DNA of 64,000 nucleotides from Psychrobacillus sp. BL-248-WT-3. Lineage in GTDB: Bacteria; Bacillota; Bacilli; Bacillales_A; Planococcaceae. The stretch spans positions 62,001 through 126,000 of the forward strand of contig NZ_JABAFC010000001.1 of assembly GCF_012843435.1 (NCBI RefSeq). The letters run 5' to 3'. Numbering within the stretch: position 1 is the first letter of the stretch; each line of letters starts with the position of its first letter. The position numbers and the translations under genes were made by a program. This document shows, one piece after another, positions 38,873 through 47,635 of this stretch. The notes under the pieces are model-generated. The model had not been told where the DNA came from. It searched no databases and saw only the letters and a list, made by a program, of their open reading frames with translations.

Positions 38873-38876
38873 AATA

Positions 38877-39587
38877 TTAAAATGGTGGCTGGAAAATTCG
38901 CGGTAAAGAGACACCGCCAGTAGATGCTACGGTACTAGCTGCTCGGGCAACAGCTGGAGCTGCCGCTGAAGCTGCTGTAGTAGCGGTAGCCGCGGTAGCC
39001 GCTGTAGTTGCTGCGCTAGCTGCGGCACCTGCAGCAGGGGCTGCAGAGAATCCACGGTAAAGTCTTAAAAGAGCAGGTACATTTTGAAGCATTGGAGCCC
39101 ATTGTTTAACCATCGGTGTGATTTGTTGTGCAGTATTTATAAACTTATCAGCAGTTTGCAAATAAGACATGGTTTTACTGCTTAATCCTCCAGCACTTGC
39201 TGCTGCCGCACCCGCTGTAGCTGCGGCACCTGCTGTAGCAGCACCTTGAGCGAACCCTTGCGGCCCAGGACCGAAATTAGGCGGGCCTCCTGGACTAAAT
39301 CCTCCTGGACGTGGAGGACCTTGACCAAAATCATTCGGAACCGGTGGACCTCCTTGGTTAAATCCACCAATTGGCGGAGTAGGAACAGGATCTGCAGAAC
39401 CACCATTGCCTTGGAATTGTCTTATAAAATTTGAAATTGGCCCACTCGCTTGCCCACTTGGTGCTTGATTGAAATTGGGTGGAGGAGGGGGCGTGTTTTG
39501 GAAAGAATTTGGATTGCCAAAATTAGAGAAATTATTTCTTCTCTGAGCAAATGGATAAAATGATTCATAGCGCAATTTATTTCTCAT
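38877..39587 (-). CDS. VrrA/YqfQ-like low-complexity protein
   Basis: 236 residues in three parts. The first (about 1-115) is rich in Gly, Pro, Asn and Phe, with runs such as PPPPPNFNQ. A central hydrophobic segment rich in Ala leads to a conserved-looking block SKTMSYLQTADKFINTAQQ and MVKQWAPMLQNVPALLRLYR (about 137-178). The last part (about 180-225) is nearly all Ala and Thr. This is the layout and position of YqfQ, called VrrA in B. anthracis for its variable repeats. Function unknown; a spore or surface role is often supposed. AAAGGAG touches the ATG at 39587, so TTG 39575 could be the true start. Confidence 0.75.
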   Translation of the reverse strand: MRNKLRYESFYPFAQRRNNFSNFGNPNSFQNTPPPPPNFNQAPSGQASGPISNFIRQFQGNGGSADPVPTPPIGGFNQGGPPVPNDFGQGPPRPGGFSPGGPPNFGPGPQGFAQGAATAGAAATAGAAAASAGGLSSKTMSYLQTADKFINTAQQITPMVKQWAPMLQNVPALLRLYRGFSAAPAAGAAASAATTAATAATATTAASAAAPAVARAASTVASTGGVSLPRIFQPPF

Positions 39588-39682
39588 CTCCTTTCGAACA
39601 AACAGACTATTCTATTCTATGCAAATTATCGGTTTTATGTACAAATCATGTTACAATATAGGTATGATAGGGAGGGACTAAA

Positions 39683-40981
39683 ATGTCCAAATATACAGAT
39701 TATAATTTTCAACCGTTTTTACTAGAAGCTATAAATAAATTAGGCTTCCAAGAACCAACACCAATCCAAAAAGAAATGATTCCATTAGTCTTGAAAGGTA
39801 AAAGTGCAATTGGTCAAGCGCATACAGGAACTGGGAAAACACATAGTTTCTTAATACCAATTGTTGAAAAAATTGATGCTAGTAAGCAAGCAGTTCAAGC
39901 AATAATTACTTCTCCGACTAGAGAGCTCGCAACTCAAATATATAAAGAGTTGAATAAGTTAATTGAAGGCACTGAAATTCAAACTAAGCTATTTATCGGA
40001 GGAACTGATAAAGCTCGTTCAATCGAAAAGTTAAAAACACAGCCTCAAATAGTCGTTGGTACTCCAGGTCGACTTCGTGATTTAACAGTTGAGCAGGCAC
40101 TCTTAGTTCATACCGCAAAAATATTAGTGGTAGATGAAGCCGATCTTGCATTTGATTTAGGTTTTATCAATGAAATCGATCAGTTTGCATCAAAAATGCC
40201 AGATGAATTAGAAATGTTCGTATTCTCTGCTACCATACCAGAAAAACTACAACCATTCCTTAAGAAATACATGGATTCACCTGTGCATATTAAAATAGGT
40301 GACAAACGTCCGGTCGCTGATGGAATTGACTTTACTGTTGTCCCTGTACGTAGTAAATCTCGTAAAAAAAGATTATTAGACGTTATTGAAGGTATTAATC
40401 CTTATTTAGCGATTATCTTTGCTAATACGAAACAGAATGCGGATGAAGTAGCACACTATTTACAAGGAAACGGCATAAAAGTTGGCGTTGTTCACGGAGA
40501 TGTTTCTCCACGTGATCGTAAACGAGTGATGAAGCAAATACACGAATTAGAATATCAATACATTGTGGCTACTGACTTAGCAGCTCGTGGAATCGATATT
40601 CCAGGAGTAAGCCATGTCATTAATTACGAAATACCCGATGACCTTGAATTTTTCATTCACCGAGTTGGTAGAACTGCCCGCGCAGGACTAACTGGAACAG
40701 CTATTACCTTATTTGAACCATCTGATGAAGATGCTTTAAATCGTATTGAAAAGATGGGTATTACATTTGAGCATAAAGATGTAAGTAATGGCGAATGGTC
40801 TGAATTGAAAGAGAGACATGCTAGAAAAAATAGAACTAAAGTCGAAAATGAGATAGATGCAAAAGCAAAAGCGTTGGTTAGAAAGCCTAAAAAGGTTAAA
40901 CCAGGATATAAACGAAACATGAAATGGGAAATGGATAAAGTTAAGAAAAGAGAACGTCGCATCAAAAACCGTAAGAAATAA
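39683..40981 (+). CDS. cshB: DEAD-box RNA helicase CshB
   Basis: 432 residues. Motifs in order: Q motif (EPTPIQKEMI), AHTGTGKT, PTRELATQI, TPGRLRDL, the DEAD box VVDEADLAFD, SAT, then the second RecA domain with IIFANTK, ATDLAARGIDIPGV and HRVGRTARAG. A basic C-terminal tail (KVKKRERRIKNRKK) binds RNA. CshB acts in RNA processing and cold adaptation. It is transcribed divergently from vrrA; GGGAGG precedes the ATG. nfo follows after 12 bases, so they are likely one operon, as in B. subtilis yqfR-yqfS. Confidence 0.95.
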   Translation: MSKYTDYNFQPFLLEAINKLGFQEPTPIQKEMIPLVLKGKSAIGQAHTGTGKTHSFLIPIVEKIDASKQAVQAIITSPTRELATQIYKELNKLIEGTEIQTKLFIGGTDKARSIEKLKTQPQIVVGTPGRLRDLTVEQALLVHTAKILVVDEADLAFDLGFINEIDQFASKMPDELEMFVFSATIPEKLQPFLKKYMDSPVHIKIGDKRPVADGIDFTVVPVRSKSRKKRLLDVIEGINPYLAIIFANTKQNADEVAHYLQGNGIKVGVVHGDVSPRDRKRVMKQIHELEYQYIVATDLAARGIDIPGVSHVINYEIPDDLEFFIHRVGRTARAGLTGTAITLFEPSDEDALNRIEKMGITFEHKDVSNGEWSELKERHARKNRTKVENEIDAKAKALVRKPKKVKPGYKRNMKWEMDKVKKRERRIKNRKK

Positions 40982-40993
40982 GGGGGAACTTCC

Positions 40994-41881
40994 ATGCTAC
41001 TAGGATCACATGTTTCCATGAGTGGAAAAGAAATGTTGCTAGCTTCTAGTAAAGAGGCGGCGTCGTATGGTGCCAATACATTTATGATTTATACGGGTGC
41101 ACCACAGAATACGCGCAGAAAACCAATAGATGAGTTAAACATTGAAGCTGGCGTTGTGCACATGAAGGAAAACGGCATAAATAATATTGTCGTTCATGCA
41201 CCTTATATTATTAATTTGGGTAATACAACGAAGCCAGAAACGTTTGCTTTAGGTGTAGACTTTCTACAAAAAGAGGTAGAGCGCACTGCAGCTATAGGAG
41301 CTACACAAATCGTATTGCATCCTGGTGCACATGTTGGAGCTGGAGCTGATGCTGGCATTCAAAAGATTATCGAAGGCTTAAACGAAGTGTTAAGCTCTGA
41401 TTATCCTGTCCAAATTGCTTTAGAAACAATGGCGGGAAAAGGCTCTGAATGTGGTAAGACTTTTGAAGAGCTTGCACAAATATTTGATGGTGTGAAAAAT
41501 AATGATCGCTTGTCGGTTTGTATGGATACGTGTCATATCCATGATGCCGGATATGATGTTGTAAACGATTTTGATGGCGTCTTAAATAATTTTGATCATT
41601 TGGTTGGAATTGACCGATTAAAAGTTCTACACATCAATGATAGTAAAAATATTTGTGGAGCAGCTAAAGATCGTCATGAAAACATAGGGTTTGGTGAAAT
41701 TGGCTTTGAGGCATTGCAATATGTAGTGCATCATCCACAGCTGATAAATATCCCTAAAATTTTAGAGACTCCTTTCGTTGGTGTGGATGCCAAATCAAAG
41801 AAAGCTCCATATAAAATGGAGATTGAGATGCTACGCTCGAAAACGTTTGACCCAAATGCATTAGAACTACTAACTGTTTAA
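40994..41881 (+). CDS. nfo: Endonuclease IV (AP endonuclease)
   Basis: 295-residue zinc enzyme that cuts DNA 5' to abasic sites in base excision repair; used in spores in B. subtilis. [10 protein letters not shown] at the start, [50 protein letters not shown] and VLHINDSKN supply the metal-binding His, Glu and Asp residues of the TIM barrel. It is placed 12 bases after cshB with AAGGGGGAAC upstream. A terminator overlapping the yqfT 3' end follows. Confidence 0.97.
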   Translation: MLLGSHVSMSGKEMLLASSKEAASYGANTFMIYTGAPQNTRRKPIDELNIEAGVVHMKENGINNIVVHAPYIINLGNTTKPETFALGVDFLQKEVERTAAIGATQIVLHPGAHVGAGADAGIQKIIEGLNEVLSSDYPVQIALETMAGKGSECGKTFEELAQIFDGVKNNDRLSVCMDTCHIHDAGYDVVNDFDGVLNNFDHLVGIDRLKVLHINDSKNICGAAKDRHENIGFGEIGFEALQYVVHHPQLINIPKILETPFVGVDAKSKKAPYKMEIEMLRSKTFDPNALELLTV

Positions 41882-41894
41882 ATATAATCAATTT

Positions 41895-41935
41895 AGGACC
41901 CTCTCTTTTCATTGAAAAGAAGAGGGGCCTTTTTC
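41895..41935 (+). terminator. nfo terminator
   Basis: AGGACCCTCT and TTTTC pair with GAAAA and AGAGGGGCCT with minor mismatches, followed by a T-rich tail. It overlaps the end of yqfT on the other strand. Confidence 0.75.
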
Positions 41936-42169
41936 TTTCAATTGCTCGTATAAAGCAATTGCACGTTTTTCTCCTAAAATGCTTATAAGTTTTTGCTGAA
42001 TAGCATTAGGTACACCTAATACCAACCAAGTAATAGATATTTCTTGCAGTAAGGGGTAGACGCCCTCTATTTCTTTATCTGATAATTTCACATCAAACCC
42101 TTTGAGTATTTTCTTAAACTCTTTTTTTGAACAGGTTTGTAGCTGAATAATAAACTTAGCAATATCCAT
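41909..42169 (-). CDS. YqfT-like small protein (probable DUF2624)
   Basis: 86 residues, no signal peptide or membrane segment, probably all helical. FDVKLSDKEIEGVYPLLQEI and the terminal ALYEQLKE fit DUF2624, to which B. subtilis YqfT belongs. Its position between nfo and the zinc operon, on the opposite strand, is comparable to yqfT. Function unknown. The ATG is preceded by GAAAGGATG. Its last codons overlap the nfo terminator in antisense. The family call is moderately sure and rests partly on position. Confidence 0.65.
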   Translation of the reverse strand: MDIAKFIIQLQTCSKKEFKKILKGFDVKLSDKEIEGVYPLLQEISITWLVLGVPNAIQQKLISILGEKRAIALYEQLKEKGPSSFQ

Positions 42170-42194
42170 TAGAACATCCTTTCAAGCATTTTTA

Positions 42195-42223
42195 TTTACA
42201 CTATACGATTTATCCTCTATACT
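42195..42223 (+). promoter_or_regulatory. SigA promoter of the znuC-znuB-zur operon
   Basis: TTTACA (42195-42200), 17 bp, then TATACT (42218-42223). The Zur box begins about 10 bases downstream of the -10, over the likely start site. Confidence 0.65.
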
Positions 42224-42233
42224 TTTATTTTGT

Positions 42234-42254
42234 AAATCGTAATCATTCTTAATT
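42234..42254. promoter_or_regulatory. Zur box
   Basis: AAATCGTAAT-C-ATTCTTAATT: the left half matches the B. subtilis Zur operator half-site exactly, the right half partly. A further inverted half, ACGATTT, lies at 42205-42211 between the promoter elements. Binding of zinc-loaded Zur here would block transcription of its own operon. Confidence 0.75.
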
Positions 42255-42272
42255 AGAATAGAGGAAACAAAA

Positions 42273-43040
42273 TTGGCCTTACCATTAATTCAATTACATA
42301 ATATTTCATACAAATATGAACAAACACAAGCCTTAATCGATATAAATTTAGTTATTAAGGAAGGCGATTTTCTAGCTATTATCGGTCCCAATGGCTCTGG
42401 GAAATCAACCTTATTAAAGATAATGTTGGGCTTATTGAAGCCATCAAACGGGAATGTACTTCTCTTTGGGAAGCCAGCTAATCAGTTTAAGGAAAGAGAA
42501 TGGATCGGATATGTTTCCCAAAAGTCCAATTCGTTCAATACTGGCTTTCCAGCAACCGTAAGTGAAGTCGTTAGAAGTGGAGTTGTTAAACAAATAGGTC
42601 TGTTTAAACGTTTTCCGGATGATGTTAAAATACAAGTTCGTCAAGCGTTAAAGGCAGTAGGAATGGAAGACTTCGCTCAAAAAAATATTGGAGAGCTTTC
42701 TGGAGGCCAGCAACAGCGCGTATTTATCGCAAGGGCTTTGATTAGTAATCCAAAAGTGTTAATACTAGACGAGCCTACCGTTGGAATTGATAGTAAAAAT
42801 GTTCGTTCATTTTATAATATGTTAGTACACTTAAATCGTGAACATAACATTTCCATCGTATTAGTTACACATGATGTGGACGCAGTATCAACAAGTATAA
42901 GCCACGTAGCTTGCCTAAATCAGAGAATTCATTTTCACGGCTTTAAAAAAGATATGGAATCGATGAGCGAGGAACAATTAGAATCGTGGTACGGTCATTC
43001 GGTCCGTAAAGTAGAACACCAGGGTGAGGTACAGTCATGA
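42273..43040 (+). CDS. znuC: Zinc ABC transporter ATP-binding protein
   Basis: 255 residues. Walker A GPNGSGKST, signature [15 protein letters not shown], Walker B VLILDEPTVGID and the switch His in VLVTHDVD are intact. It belongs to the metal-type (Zn/Mn) ABC ATPases, equivalent to B. subtilis ZnuC/AdcC. The start is TTG 42273, 8 bases after GAGGAAA. It overlaps znuB by 4 bases. The Zur box upstream and zur downstream indicate zinc as substrate. No solute-binding protein gene is in this operon and must be encoded elsewhere. Confidence 0.93.
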   Translation: MALPLIQLHNISYKYEQTQALIDINLVIKEGDFLAIIGPNGSGKSTLLKIMLGLLKPSNGNVLLFGKPANQFKEREWIGYVSQKSNSFNTGFPATVSEVVRSGVVKQIGLFKRFPDDVKIQVRQALKAVGMEDFAQKNIGELSGGQQQRVFIARALISNPKVLILDEPTVGIDSKNVRSFYNMLVHLNREHNISIVLVTHDVDAVSTSISHVACLNQRIHFHGFKKDMESMSEEQLESWYGHSVRKVEHQGEVQS

Positions 43041-43885
43041 TAGAGTCTATTTTTCAGTATGAGTTTTTACAAAATGCATTTGCTTCCGGGTTGATTATTG
43101 GAATTATTGCTCCATTATTAGGTGTGTTTATTGTTGTCAGAAGATTATCCTTAATCGCTGATGCACTGAGCCATGTAACCCTTGCCGGAATAGCAGGCAG
43201 TCTTTATCTTAGTCAATCTGTAGGAGCACTTGCGCTACTAAACCCATTATATTTAGGCATTGTGGCTTCTGTTACTGGTTCTCTTTTTATAGAGAGGCTT
43301 CGTCGCTTATATAAACATTATGAAGAATTAGCGATTCCAATAATTATGTCAGCAGGTTTAGGGTTTGGTGCAATATTTATCTCTTTAGCGGAAGGATTCA
43401 GCTCTGACTTGTTTAGTTATTTATTTGGATCGGTGTCTGCGGTTAGTAGACAGGATCTTTGGATAGTTATTTGTATAGCAGTGGTCGTCTTCTTATTTTT
43501 AGGATTATTGTTTAAAGAACTATTTGTACTATCCTTTGATGAAGAGTATGCAAAGGCATCTGGTCTTCCTGCTAAGTGGATTCACATGCTATTCATGATC
43601 GTCACAGCTCTAGTAATAGCTGCCTCTATGCGAATTGTGGGGATCTTACTTGTTTCCTCTTTAATGACCTTACCTGTAGCTGCTGCTATGAGATTGTCAA
43701 AAAGCTTTAAACAGGCGCTCATTCTTTCAGTAGTATTTGGTGAGCTAGCTGTCCTTATTGGATTAGTAAGTGCATTTTACCTTGATTTAGCCCCGGGAGG
43801 TACCATTGTAGTTACATCTATTGTCATTTTACTTGGAGCTATTTTTGTTAAAAAGATGGGTAGAAAGGGAGCGGTGGCAACGTGA
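43037..43885 (+). CDS. znuB: Zinc ABC transporter permease
   Basis: 282-residue membrane protein with about eight or nine hydrophobic helices, of the ABC-3 permease family. GIIAPLLGVFIVVRRLSLIADALSHVTLAGIAG at the start (read here in short: RRLSLIADALSHVTLAG) and VGILLVSSLMTLPVAAAM are the family signatures. ATG 43037 overlaps the znuC stop, and the zur start overlaps its own stop, so all three genes are translationally coupled. Pairs with ZnuC to import zinc. Confidence 0.93.
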   Translation: MIESIFQYEFLQNAFASGLIIGIIAPLLGVFIVVRRLSLIADALSHVTLAGIAGSLYLSQSVGALALLNPLYLGIVASVTGSLFIERLRRLYKHYEELAIPIIMSAGLGFGAIFISLAEGFSSDLFSYLFGSVSAVSRQDLWIVICIAVVVFLFLGLLFKELFVLSFDEEYAKASGLPAKWIHMLFMIVTALVIAASMRIVGILLVSSLMTLPVAAAMRLSKSFKQALILSVVFGELAVLIGLVSAFYLDLAPGGTIVVTSIVILLGAIFVKKMGRKGAVAT

Positions 43886-44292
43886 ATATAGATAAAGCAT
43901 GGGATATTCTTAAAAAAGAGGGTTTTAAAAAAACAGACAAGCGAGAACAAATTCTTGATATTTTTTCTAAAACAACCAAGTATATTACTGCTAGAGATAT
44001 ATTAGACGTCATGATGGAGGAGCATCCAGGCATGAGCTATGATACTATTTACCGTAATCTTAGTACTTTTGTTGAGCTTGGTATTTTAGAAGAAACAGAG
44101 CTTGCCGGCGAAAAGAATTTTCGCATGCAATGTGAAGTAGACCATCACCACCATCATTTTATTTGTTTGAAATGTGGCAACATTAAAGAAATAAATTATT
44201 GCCCGATGGAAACTCTCCAAAATTCGATTCCTGGATATGAAATTGAAAATCACAAGTTTGAGATTTACGGCAACTGTCCAGAGTGTCATTAA
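43882..44292 (+). CDS. zur: Zinc uptake regulator Zur (Fur family)
   Basis: 136-residue repressor. N-terminal winged helix (KTDKREQILDIF ... MSYDTIYRNLSTFVELGIL), then a dimerisation domain with the His-rich CEVDHHHHHFICLKCGN; CLKC and the C-terminal CPEC provide the structural zinc site. Zinc-loaded Zur represses zinc uptake genes. The start is GTG 43882, overlapping the znuB stop by 4 bases. Co-transcription with znuCB behind a Zur box implies autoregulation; the context makes Zur more likely than Fur or PerR. Confidence 0.93.
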   Translation: MNIDKAWDILKKEGFKKTDKREQILDIFSKTTKYITARDILDVMMEEHPGMSYDTIYRNLSTFVELGILEETELAGEKNFRMQCEVDHHHHHFICLKCGNIKEINYCPMETLQNSIPGYEIENHKFEIYGNCPECH

Positions 44293-44340
44293 AAATTTAT
44301 TCTATTAGGAATAGTGCTGAACAAAACTTTCCTCCACATA

Positions 44341-44390
44341 AAAAGCCTCGAAAACTCTACGACCTAGTAAAGTTTTCGGGGCTTCTATTT
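44341..44390 (+). terminator. Terminator of the znuC-znuB-zur operon
   Basis: AAGCCTCGAAAACT (44343-44356) pairs with AGTTTTCGGGGCTT (44371-44384), one G-T pair, followed by CTATTT. It is related in sequence to the terminator at 37734-37787. Confidence 0.75.
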
Positions 44391-44425
44391 GCATTCCTGC
44401 AGTTGTTTTCCTTTATAGGTCACTA

Positions 44426-44510
44426 TCTGCGGGGCACGTCTTCAATCTCCTCGTCGCATTGCTCCTGTTTAGGTTTTTGCGCTCGCTTGTTCCCCCAGCA
44501 GCGCCTTCTG
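44426..44510. repeat. GC-rich dispersed repeat element, degenerate copy 2
   Basis: On the + strand, GCGGGGCACG, CTTCA, CTCGTCGC, GCTC, GCTCGC and TTGTTCCCCCAG occur in the same order and spacing as in the - strand reading of the element at 3246-3372. It is shorter, with clear differences, and lacks the GTTGATT/AATCAAC ends. Confidence 0.6.
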
Positions 44511-44564
44511 CATTTCAAACAACAATAGAGTAATTTCTCAAGAAATTACCTTACTTTATAAAAT

Positions 44565-44600
44565 AAAAATGAGAAATCAAGTTGCCGATTTCTCGTTTTT
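44565..44600. terminator. Bidirectional terminator before the NAD(P)-binding protein gene
   Basis: AAAAATGAGAAATC pairs with GATTTCTCGTTTTT across a loop; A-run and T-run lie on opposite sides. On the - strand it would end the gene at 44695-45312. Confidence 0.7.
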
Positions 44601-44694
44601 TATATACTGTCTAATTATGTCCCGGTCTCATTTTTATTAGGCTATGTGAACGGTGCAAATCTTTAAAAAGATGTTACTTACGCTCTAATATAAA

Positions 44695-45312
44695 TTAGCT
44701 GCTTATTCCTACAGAAGTATTTTCATACGAGCTGTCAGTTAACGCCTTGTAGATAAAATCAGCTACATCTGCTCTTGAAATTGATTTTCCGGAACTAGGA
44801 ACGCTTGTAGCAGACTCTTTATAATTCCCAGTAAATGCTTTATCCGTTAGTCCCATAGGTCTTACAATCGTATACGTTAAATTATTGGATTTGATATATT
44901 CGATCGCATTCTTATGATCGGCTAACACGTTACCAAGCATCTTCATCATCATCTTGCCCATTAACCCGGGTATTTCATTTTCTACACCTGCTGATGCAGT
45001 GTAAACAATGCGGCTTACATTATTTGCTACCATTCCATCTACTACATTTTTCATCATATTCTCTAACTGCGTAGATTTTTTCATACCGGTAGTGGAGCCT
45101 AAACACGAAACAACGGCATCCTTTCCGTTTATAGCAGCTTCGACAGCTTGCTTGTCAAAAGCATCTCCTTGAATAATAGTTAGATTCTCGTGATTAATCT
45201 CTAGCTTGGAAGGTGTACGAATATAAGCAGTGACAGAATGACCGTTGTCTAATGCCAATTTAGTAAAATGTTTACCTACTCCACCGCTAGCTCCAAATAT
45301 AATAATGTTCAT
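44695..45312 (-). CDS. NAD(P)-binding protein, atypical short-chain dehydrogenase (SDR) family
   Basis: 205 residues. The N-terminal Rossmann motif is IFGASGGVGKHFTKLAL (GxxGxxG), followed by VTAYIRTPSKL, VVSCLGST and IVYTASAGVE, the pattern of NmrA/SDR-a5 proteins such as YwnB/YhfK-type NAD(P)-binding proteins. No Tyr-x3-Lys catalytic pair of classical SDRs is seen. Possible roles are flavin or biliverdin reductase-like, epimerase-like or redox sensing; none can be chosen. The ATG follows AGAGGAATTACGA. It stands alone on the - strand in a position not occupied in B. subtilis. Confidence 0.8.
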   Translation of the reverse strand: MNIIIFGASGGVGKHFTKLALDNGHSVTAYIRTPSKLEINHENLTIIQGDAFDKQAVEAAINGKDAVVSCLGSTTGMKKSTQLENMMKNVVDGMVANNVSRIVYTASAGVENEIPGLMGKMMMKMLGNVLADHKNAIEYIKSNNLTYTIVRPMGLTDKAFTGNYKESATSVPSSGKSISRADVADFIYKALTDSSYENTSVGISS

Positions 45313-45407
45313 TCGTAATTCCTCTTTTCATTTGTTTTAGTTAAAGCTTTTTTCTAGCTAGTATCATTCTGCGATAGTATGTATAGTCATAAAGTTGAGT
45401 TATATCT

Positions 45408-45442
45408 AAAAAAAGGAGGTAACCCTTAACAGGTTACCCCTT
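45408..45442 (-). terminator. yqfW terminator
   Basis: On the - strand AAGGGGTAACC pairs with GGTTACCTCCTT, with small internal differences, followed by a T-run at 45414-45408. Outer arms AGTTGA/TCAACT extend the structure. Confidence 0.65.
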
Positions 45443-45449
45443 CAACTTT

Positions 45450-46028
45450 TTATTTAATTGTCATCGAAAATTCCTTTTCAATCCAATTGTTAGCCTCAAT
45501 CCAGTTATTCACTCGAATGACTCCCTTAGGAGCTGGCTGCTGGTTATATGGGGTATTGAACAATAATACAGGTATATCTAGCTCTTCATTTATTTCAACA
45601 GCATTGTCATGCTTGTCTTCGAAAAATACGTGAACCCCATGCTTTCTTGCAGTTTCAATTTTGTTATGCGTACCAATCAATTCGATATGGTCATATAGGA
45701 GCTCTTGCTCTTTAAACCAGTTTAGCGTTACGTCCATCACGTTTTCTCCACGAGCTGAGATGAAGTATAGCTCATACTTTTCCTTCCATGCTGATAAAAC
45801 AGCTTTCGCATCAGCCTGGATAGGGGAGGTTGCGTAAATGACTGGCTCAGAGGATTTAAACCATTCATAAAATTCCTTCTGGTCTACTTCAAAAGCTTTA
45901 GTTAAGTCATATTCTTTAATATCCTCTAATTGCAAGTTGCATTTAAATGCTTCATTTATATGAGGTAGCAAAGAAGTAGGGCAAGTTACTGTCCCATCTA
46001 TATCAATGCCGAAACGTACATTCGTCAT
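45450..46028 (-). CDS. HAD-family nucleotidase YqfW
   Basis: 192 residues of the 5' nucleotidase, deoxy C-type HAD group. Motif I is FGIDIDGTVT (nucleophile and acid Asp), motif II YFISARGE, and motif IV VFFEDKHDNAVEI. It matches the B. subtilis YqfW/YorS-like putative nucleotidases. Substrate unknown, possibly deoxynucleoside monophosphates. It follows ispG on the same strand by 12 bases and may be co-transcribed with it; a terminator closes the unit. AGGAGAGATATAA precedes the ATG. Confidence 0.85.
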   Translation of the reverse strand: MTNVRFGIDIDGTVTCPTSLLPHINEAFKCNLQLEDIKEYDLTKAFEVDQKEFYEWFKSSEPVIYATSPIQADAKAVLSAWKEKYELYFISARGENVMDVTLNWFKEQELLYDHIELIGTHNKIETARKHGVHVFFEDKHDNAVEINEELDIPVLLFNTPYNQQPAPKGVIRVNNWIEANNWIEKEFSMTIK

Positions 46029-46040
46029 TTATATCTCTCC

Positions 46041-47168
46041 TTAAGCTTGTTGAGCTTCAATTTCCTTTTGTTGCTTTTCTAACTCTTGTTTCGCAAAATA
46101 TTCAGCTGCGATTTTATCAATTTCAATCTTCAGTTCATCTACCATAGTTTCCTCTGGCACTTTGCGAACTATTTTTCCTTTACGGAACAATAGACCTTCG
46201 CCACGTGCACCAGCAATTCCGATATCAGCTTCACGAGCTTCTCCAGGACCGTTTACTGCACAGCCTAGTACTGCTACTTTAATAGGTGCTTTAATATGGG
46301 AGATATACTCTTCCACTTCATTTGCAATAGAAATTAAGTCGATTTCAATACGTCCACATGTAGGGCAAGAAATTAATGTAGCCGCATTAGAAGAAAGACC
46401 AAATACTTTTAGCAGCTCCCGAGCTACTTTTACTTCCTCCACTGGGTCTGCACTTAACGATACACGTAATGTGTTTCCGATACCCATGGCTAAGAGTGTT
46501 CCTAGGCCGGCAGCACTCTTAATAGATCCAGCGAACAAAGTTCCGGACTCAGTAATCCCTAAGTGTAATGGATAATCAAATGCCTCAGAAGCCTTGCGAT
46601 ATGCTTCGATTGCAAGATTAACATCAGAAGCCTTCATCGAAACGATAATATCATGAAAATCCAAGTCTTCTAGGATTTTAATATGGTGTAGAGCACTTTC
46701 TACCATACCGTCTGCAGTAGGATAGCCATATTTCTCTAAGATTTTTTTCTCTAATGAACCAGCATTTACTCCAATACGAATTGGAATACCTTTTGCTTTA
46801 GCGGCATTAACTACAGCTTCTACTTTTTCTTTACGCCCGATGTTACCAGGGTTAATACGAATTTTATCAGCACCTTGCTCGATTGCAATTAGTGCTAATT
46901 TATAATCAAAATGGATGTCCACTACTAATGGAATATTAATACGTTTTTTTATCTCGCCGATCGAATAAGCAGCACGTTCATCTGGACAAGCTACACGAAC
47001 AACCTGACAACCAGCTTCCTCTAAACGTAATATTTCAGCTACGGTTGCTTCCACATCATGTGTTTTAGTTGTTGTCATACTTTGAATAAAAAGTTCGTTA
47101 CTGCCACCTATAGTTAAGTTTCCAACTCGTACAGGACGAGTTTTGGAACGATGAATTATTTCACTCAT
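46041..47168 (-). CDS. ispG: 4-hydroxy-3-methylbut-2-en-1-yl diphosphate synthase
   Basis: 375-residue iron-sulfur enzyme, penultimate step of the MEP pathway. TIM-barrel motifs include [30 protein letters not shown] and RINPGNIG; the cluster Cys are in LISCPTCGR and [13 protein letters not shown] 47168 is used ([13 protein letters not shown]), 7 bases after AAGGAGAGAA; an in-frame upstream start at 47213 would add a non-family extension. The short eubacterial form is present. It works directly before IspH (37.8-38.8 kb). The C-terminal tail is rich in Glu and Gln. Confidence 0.96.
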   Translation of the reverse strand: MSEIIHRSKTRPVRVGNLTIGGSNELFIQSMTTTKTHDVEATVAEILRLEEAGCQVVRVACPDERAAYSIGEIKKRINIPLVVDIHFDYKLALIAIEQGADKIRINPGNIGRKEKVEAVVNAAKAKGIPIRIGVNAGSLEKKILEKYGYPTADGMVESALHHIKILEDLDFHDIIVSMKASDVNLAIEAYRKASEAFDYPLHLGITESGTLFAGSIKSAAGLGTLLAMGIGNTLRVSLSADPVEEVKVARELLKVFGLSSNAATLISCPTCGRIEIDLISIANEVEEYISHIKAPIKVAVLGCAVNGPGEAREADIGIAGARGEGLLFRKGKIVRKVPEETMVDELKIEIDKIAAEYFAKQELEKQQKEIEAQQA

Positions 47169-47252
47169 GAAATTCTCTCCTTCTTGAGGCTTTATGCCGT
47201 CACTATCCACCATTTTATCAGTCTTTCAAACGAATTGACAAGGAAGAAACCT

Positions 47253-47588
47253 CTAATTTTCTTTTTTACAGTTTGATTGTGATGTATAAACAGGTAAAAG
47301 TACTTTTTCTCCAACATGAAATGATTGCTTTTTTAAGTGTGGATTAAGCTCGTAAAAATCATTTAATCGTTTAGTAAAAGAAATTTCTTCACTAGTTGGG
47401 TAAATGGCAAACAACGAATAGATTGTTTCTCCGGGCATAATCTCAGCAACTATATATTCTGGAGATTCCATACATTCTTCTATTAAGACTTCACTTGAAT
47501 AAGCTAGTGGGATTGTTCCTTCAAACAAATCTACCTTAATAATATAAAACGATATAAAAAGTATAATGGTTGCTATAAATAGTTTCAT
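47253..47588 (-). CDS. YqfZ-like membrane-anchored LysM-type protein
   Basis: 111 residues. One N-terminal hydrophobic helix (FIATIILFISFYIIKVDLF) anchors an outside part. Residues about 47-103 (IVAEIMPGETIYSLFAIYP ... LNPHLKKQSFHVGEKVLLPVY) fit a divergent LysM domain, a peptidoglycan-binding fold. Position next to ispG matches B. subtilis yqfZ. Function unknown; wall binding is inferred. GGGGGGATT lies before the ATG. Confidence 0.75.
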   Translation of the reverse strand: MKLFIATIILFISFYIIKVDLFEGTIPLAYSSEVLIEECMESPEYIVAEIMPGETIYSLFAIYPTSEEISFTKRLNDFYELNPHLKKQSFHVGEKVLLPVYTSQSNCKKEN

Positions 47589-47635
47589 AAAAAATCCCCC
47601 CTAAACAACTCTATGTCGGAGGAGGGGACATTATG

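Larger units (their letters stand above)
44293..44694. other. Intergenic region between zur and the NAD(P)-binding protein gene
   Basis: About 400 bases with no credible gene. It holds the zur terminator (44341-44390), a degenerate copy of the GC-rich repeat (44426-44510), a small palindrome GTAATTTCTCAAGAAATTAC (44532-44551) and a bidirectional terminator (44565-44600). An open + strand stretch over the repeat is not a gene. Confidence 0.7.

Noticed and set aside
39246-39434. 62-codon + strand open frame opposite vrrA
   Set aside because: Antisense shadow of the Gly/Pro-rich region.
44283-44528. 81-codon + strand open frame after zur
   Set aside because: Covers a terminator and the degenerate GC-rich repeat; no homology signs.
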